This document shows, piece by piece, positions 7,167 through 9,500 of a stretch of 9,500 bases of DNA (position 1 is the stretch's first letter; each line of letters begins with the position of its first letter). This stretch comes from Nitrosomonadaceae bacterium (GTDB lineage: Bacteria; Pseudomonadota; Gammaproteobacteria; Burkholderiales; Nitrosomonadaceae). The notes beneath the pieces were generated by a model. It did not search any database, had not been told where the DNA came from, and was given only the letters and a program-made list of their open reading frames with translations. The stretch spans positions 1 to 9,500 of the forward strand of contig JAHELA010000053.1 of the NCBI GenBank assembly GCA_024644425.1, given 5' to 3'. Position numbers and translations under genes: made by a program.

Positions 7167-8960
7167 ATGGAATCTTACGAGTTTTCCCAGATCGAACATC
7201 AGCTGGCTCCAGTGCTTGAACAACACGGGTGTGCGGTAGGGCAGATTCTGCAAATCCTTGTTGATGTGCAAGAGATTTATTGTTTTATTCCTAATGAGGC
7301 GATAACTTATATTGCTAACCGTCTTGGTGTACCTAGAGTAAGTGTTGAAGGGGTAGCTGGCTTCTATTCATTTTTGTCACTCAAACCTATGGGTGAATAC
7401 CGTATCTTGTTTTCTGACAACATTACGGATCAGATGCTGGGCAAAAATAAATTAATGCATTATTTCTGCAAGAAACAGTGGTTAGAACCAGGTAAGGTAT
7501 CAGAAGACAATTTACTCAGTGTAGATAGTACTTCTTGTACTGGCATGTGTGATCAGGGCCCAGCAGCACTGGTTAATGGATGGCCACTTACCAATTTAGA
7601 TCGACAGCGGCTTGATCTGATTGCAGATTTGATTCGTGATAGAAAACCTGTGTCTAGTTGGCCATCTAATCTCTTTGAGGTCAAGGATAATATTCATCGA
7701 TCCGACGTACTTTTAGGCAAACTTTCCGCAGCTGATACCGCAATTAAAGCAATATTAGATCAAAGCGTGGCTACGACACTGAGCGAGATAGAAAAATCTA
7801 AGCTACGAGGACGTGGTGGAGCAGGCTACTCTACTGCCAAGAAATGGTCTGGCTGTTGTGCTTCTCAAGGGTTAGCACGATATGTTGTGTGCAATGCTGA
7901 TGAAGGTGAGCCGGGCACCTTTAAGGATCGAGTACTGTTGAATAGCTATGCTGATTTAGTGTTTGATGGCATGACTATCTGCGCAAAGTTAATTGGTGCA
8001 ACACAGGGTTTTTTATATTTACGTGGTGAATATCGCTATTTACTGGAAAAATTAGAAGATGTACTGACGAAACGACGTACAGCAGGCTTATTGGGAAAAA
8101 ATATTTTAGGTGAGCCTGGATTCGATTTTGAAATAGAAATTCATCTTGGTGCGGGTGCCTATATCTGTGGTGAAGAATCGGCACTAATCGAATCGCTTGA
8201 AGGTAAGAGCGGCCGCCCGCGAAATCGACCTCCATTTCCAGTAACTCATGGCTACCATGACCAGCCTACTGTGGTAGACAATGTGGAGACCTTTGTTTGT
8301 GTCACTAAAATTGCAGAACATGGGGGCGACTGGTTTGCTAACATGGGTACAGAACAATCTAGTGGTAGCAAAATTCTTAGTGTTTCTGGAGATTGCGCTC
8401 GACCAGGTATTTATGAATATCCATTTGGTATTTCGTTGCAAGAGATTCTTGACGACTGTGGTGCAGAAGATGCCTATGCGGTACAAGTAAGTGGCCCTTC
8501 TGGAACTTTAGTTTCATGTAAAGAATTTCAGAGGCGTATCTGTTTTGAAGATCTGCCTACTGCGGGCGCATTTATCATATTTAATCGTGACCGTGATATG
8601 TTACAGGTAGCAAGGAATTCTGCTCACTTTTTTGCTCACGAGAGCTGTGGGTTCTGTACTCCATGCCGAGTTGGTACTCAATTTCAAAAGAAAATTATAG
8701 ATAAACTAACTAATGGTCATGGCACAGCACTAGACCTCGAAGAACTGAAAAATATCGGTCGCATAATGAAGTCTATGAGCCACTGTGGATTAGGGCATAC
8801 TGCAGCAAATCAGGTATTAGATGTACTAGAAAAGTTTCCAGATGCCTATAAGTACAAACTGAAGAAACATGATTTTGAGCCATCTTTTGATTTAGATAAA
8901 GCGCTCGAGAAGGCACGAAAAATTACCGGCAGGGATGATAAATGGGCGCACTTACCCTAA
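7167..8960 (+). CDS. hoxF: NAD-reducing hydrogenase diaphorase subunit HoxF (with fused HoxE-like domain)
   Basis: FMN- and NAD(H)-binding diaphorase subunit of a bidirectional group 3d hydrogenase; 597 residues, close to the size of Ralstonia HoxF. The N-terminal part (about 1-160) is a NuoE/HoxE-like thioredoxin fold keeping only the second half of its [2Fe-2S] site (C124-x3-C128); the first cysteine pair is absent around SDNITDQM (83-90). The NuoF-like part has the FMN motif GRGGAGYST (215-223), CNADEGEPGTFKDR (242-255), GAGAYICGEESAL (328-340) for NADH/FMN binding, and the [4Fe-4S] ligands C494-x2-C497-x2-C500 plus C540. The ATG at 7167 is chosen because GGTGGAG lies at 7151-7157; an in-frame GTG at 7149 would add six residues but overlaps that site. 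Related enzymes with similar modules (NuoEF, formate dehydrogenase FdsB) are alternatives, but the hyp genes upstream and hoxU downstream favour hydrogenase. Confidence 0.93.
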   Translation: MESYEFSQIEHQLAPVLEQHGCAVGQILQILVDVQEIYCFIPNEAITYIANRLGVPRVSVEGVAGFYSFLSLKPMGEYRILFSDNITDQMLGKNKLMHYFCKKQWLEPGKVSEDNLLSVDSTSCTGMCDQGPAALVNGWPLTNLDRQRLDLIADLIRDRKPVSSWPSNLFEVKDNIHRSDVLLGKLSAADTAIKAILDQSVATTLSEIEKSKLRGRGGAGYSTAKKWSGCCASQGLARYVVCNADEGEPGTFKDRVLLNSYADLVFDGMTICAKLIGATQGFLYLRGEYRYLLEKLEDVLTKRRTAGLLGKNILGEPGFDFEIEIHLGAGAYICGEESALIESLEGKSGRPRNRPPFPVTHGYHDQPTVVDNVETFVCVTKIAEHGGDWFANMGTEQSSGSKILSVSGDCARPGIYEYPFGISLQEILDDCGAEDAYAVQVSGPSGTLVSCKEFQRRICFEDLPTAGAFIIFNRDRDMLQVARNSAHFFAHESCGFCTPCRVGTQFQKKIIDKLTNGHGTALDLEELKNIGRIMKSMSHCGLGHTAANQVLDVLEKFPDAYKYKLKKHDFEPSFDLDKALEKARKITGRDDKWAHLP

Positions 8961-8975
8961 ACCTTAAAAGGTTTA
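8958..8975. repeat. Short perfect palindrome at the hoxF stop codon
   Basis: TAAACCTT (8958-8965) and AAGGTTTA (8968-8975) are inverted arms around AA, and the left arm includes the hoxF TAA stop. In RNA it would form a short hairpin with a 2-4 nt loop. No T tract follows directly, so it is at best a weak terminator or an RNA-stability element. Confidence 0.35.
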
Positions 8976-9042
8976 TAGTTATAAAGTGGAAGGAATTTTT
9001 GAGTTTTGCAAGTTGGTCAAATTCATAAATTAAGTTATAGAA

Positions 9043-9058
9043 AATGGAGTTATCCATT
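9043..9058. repeat. Small hairpin upstream of hoxU
   Basis: AATGGA (9043-9048) and TCCATT (9053-9058) are perfect inverted arms around the loop GTTA, 34 nt upstream of the hoxU start. It is short and may be chance. It sits in the 131-nt hoxF-hoxU spacer, which otherwise holds only AT-rich sequence and a 12-codon ATG frame (9044-9082) without a clear ribosome-binding site. Confidence 0.25.
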
Positions 9059-9081
9059 CAGGAACTAGAGTTTATTAATTA

Positions 9082-9086
9082 AGGGG
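9082..9086 (+). promoter_or_regulatory. Ribosome-binding site that fixes the hoxU GTG start
   Basis: AGGGG lies 5 nt upstream of the GTG at 9092. The hoxU frame is closed immediately upstream by TAA at 9080-9082, so this GTG is the only start that keeps the whole N-terminal ferredoxin fold. Confidence 0.7.
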
Positions 9087-9091
9087 CGTCA

Positions 9092-9500
9092 GTGAGTAAA
9101 AGCATTATTCTAGATGGGAAAGTTATTTCTTTCAAAGAGGGCCAAACTATAATGGATGCCGCTTTGGCAGCGGGTATTTATATTCCTCACTTATGTCACA
9201 ATCCTGAGTTTACTCCACATGGTAGTTGCAAGCTTTGTACCGTAAATGTTAATGGCCTCAATATGACTTCTTGTACCATGCCGGCAGACAACGGTATGGT
9301 GGTGGAAAATAATACGCAAGCACTTAACGACGATCGAAAAGCATTAGTACAAATGTTGTTCGTAGAAGGTAATCACACTTGTCCTTCATGTGAAGTATCG
9401 GGGAATTGTAAATTACAAGCAACAGCCTATTATCTTGAAATGCTGGACCCACATTTCACACATTTATATCAACCTCGGATGGTAGATGCATCTCATCCAG
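9092..9500 (+). CDS. hoxU: NAD-reducing hydrogenase diaphorase subunit HoxU (5' part, cut by window end)
   Basis: First 136 codons of a NuoG-N-terminus-like iron-sulfur subunit that relays electrons between the HoxF flavin and the hydrogenase moiety. The family is about 230-240 residues, so roughly 100 residues lie outside the window. The plant-ferredoxin-type [2Fe-2S] domain has C35, C46, C49 and C61 (in IPHLC, HGSCKLC and TSCTMP). The next cluster motif is H95-x-C97-x2-C100-x5-C106 within EGNHTCPSCEVSGNCKLQ, the HoxU-type version of the NuoG His-Cys3 [4Fe-4S] site. Further 4Fe-4S ligands expected in the C-terminal part are not visible. Translation starts at GTG 9092, supported by AGGGG just upstream and by an in-frame stop at 9080-9082. 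The 131-nt gap from hoxF is wide for partners in one enzyme. HoxU is favoured over NuoG or an Fds-type subunit because of its position directly after HoxF. Confidence 0.92.
   Translation, partial: MSKSIILDGKVISFKEGQTIMDAALAAGIYIPHLCHNPEFTPHGSCKLCTVNVNGLNMTSCTMPADNGMVVENNTQALNDDRKALVQMLFVEGNHTCPSCEVSGNCKLQATAYYLEMLDPHFTHLYQPRMVDASHP

Noticed and set aside
1..9500. CRISPR array, tRNA/rRNA, insertion sequence or defence system
   Set aside because: No regularly spaced repeats, RNA gene signatures, transposase or terminal inverted repeats were seen. The window is almost fully explained by a known hydrogenase maturation and diaphorase locus.

Overview
The window carries most of a [NiFe]-hydrogenase biogenesis locus from a Gram-negative bacterium. 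It reads as hypC-hypA-hypB-hypD-hypF-hypE followed by hoxF and the first 136 codons of hoxU, all on the + strand from about 1180 to the window end. The type of hydrogenase is indicated by the diaphorase genes. HoxF has a NuoE/HoxE-like domain fused to its N-terminus, as in the soluble NAD-reducing hydrogenases (group 3d) of proteobacteria such as Ralstonia/Cupriavidus. The hydrogenase moiety itself (hoxY, hoxH) and any HoxW-type protease would lie beyond position 9500 and are not seen.

Base composition is moderately AT-rich in the genes (by eye somewhat above 40% GC) and very AT-rich between them. Together with the protein flavours (proteobacterial HoxF, TraR/DksA-like protein, short coiled-coil protein) this suggests a beta- or gammaproteobacterium, possibly a Nitrosomonadales-type lineage. 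That placement is inference only; no rRNA or other marker gene is present.

Layout. 1-93: short edge region with no gene that can be supported. 94-381 (-): small acidic coiled-coil protein of unknown function. 382-603: AT-rich spacer with a possible promoter for that gene. 604-999 (-): TraR/DksA-type zinc-finger protein, transcribed away from the hyp genes. 1000-1179: divergent intergenic region with a 15-nt palindrome and a candidate hyp promoter. 1180-3697: hypC, hypA, hypB and hypD, each overlapping the next by 8, 8 and 4 nt. 3698-3770: 73-nt gap. 3771-7053: hypF and hypE, overlapping by 8 nt. 7054-7166: gap with a long AT-rich inverted repeat. 7167-8960: hoxF. 8961-9091: gap with small hairpins and a 12-codon frame. 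9092-9500: hoxU, cut by the window end.

How the genes work together. HypF and HypE make the cyanide ligands from carbamoyl phosphate. HypC and HypD carry and assemble the Fe(CN)2CO unit and pass it to the large-subunit precursor. HypA and HypB then deliver nickel. All six core maturation proteins are present and look intact, with their key cysteines and motifs in place. HoxF and HoxU form the NAD(H)-oxidoreductase half of the enzyme, passing electrons between the hydrogenase half and NAD+.

The core system is well known. The points most worth a second look are the half-degenerate [2Fe-2S] site in the HoxF N-terminal domain, the structured gaps on both sides of hoxF, and the DksA-like gene divergent from the hyp operon.
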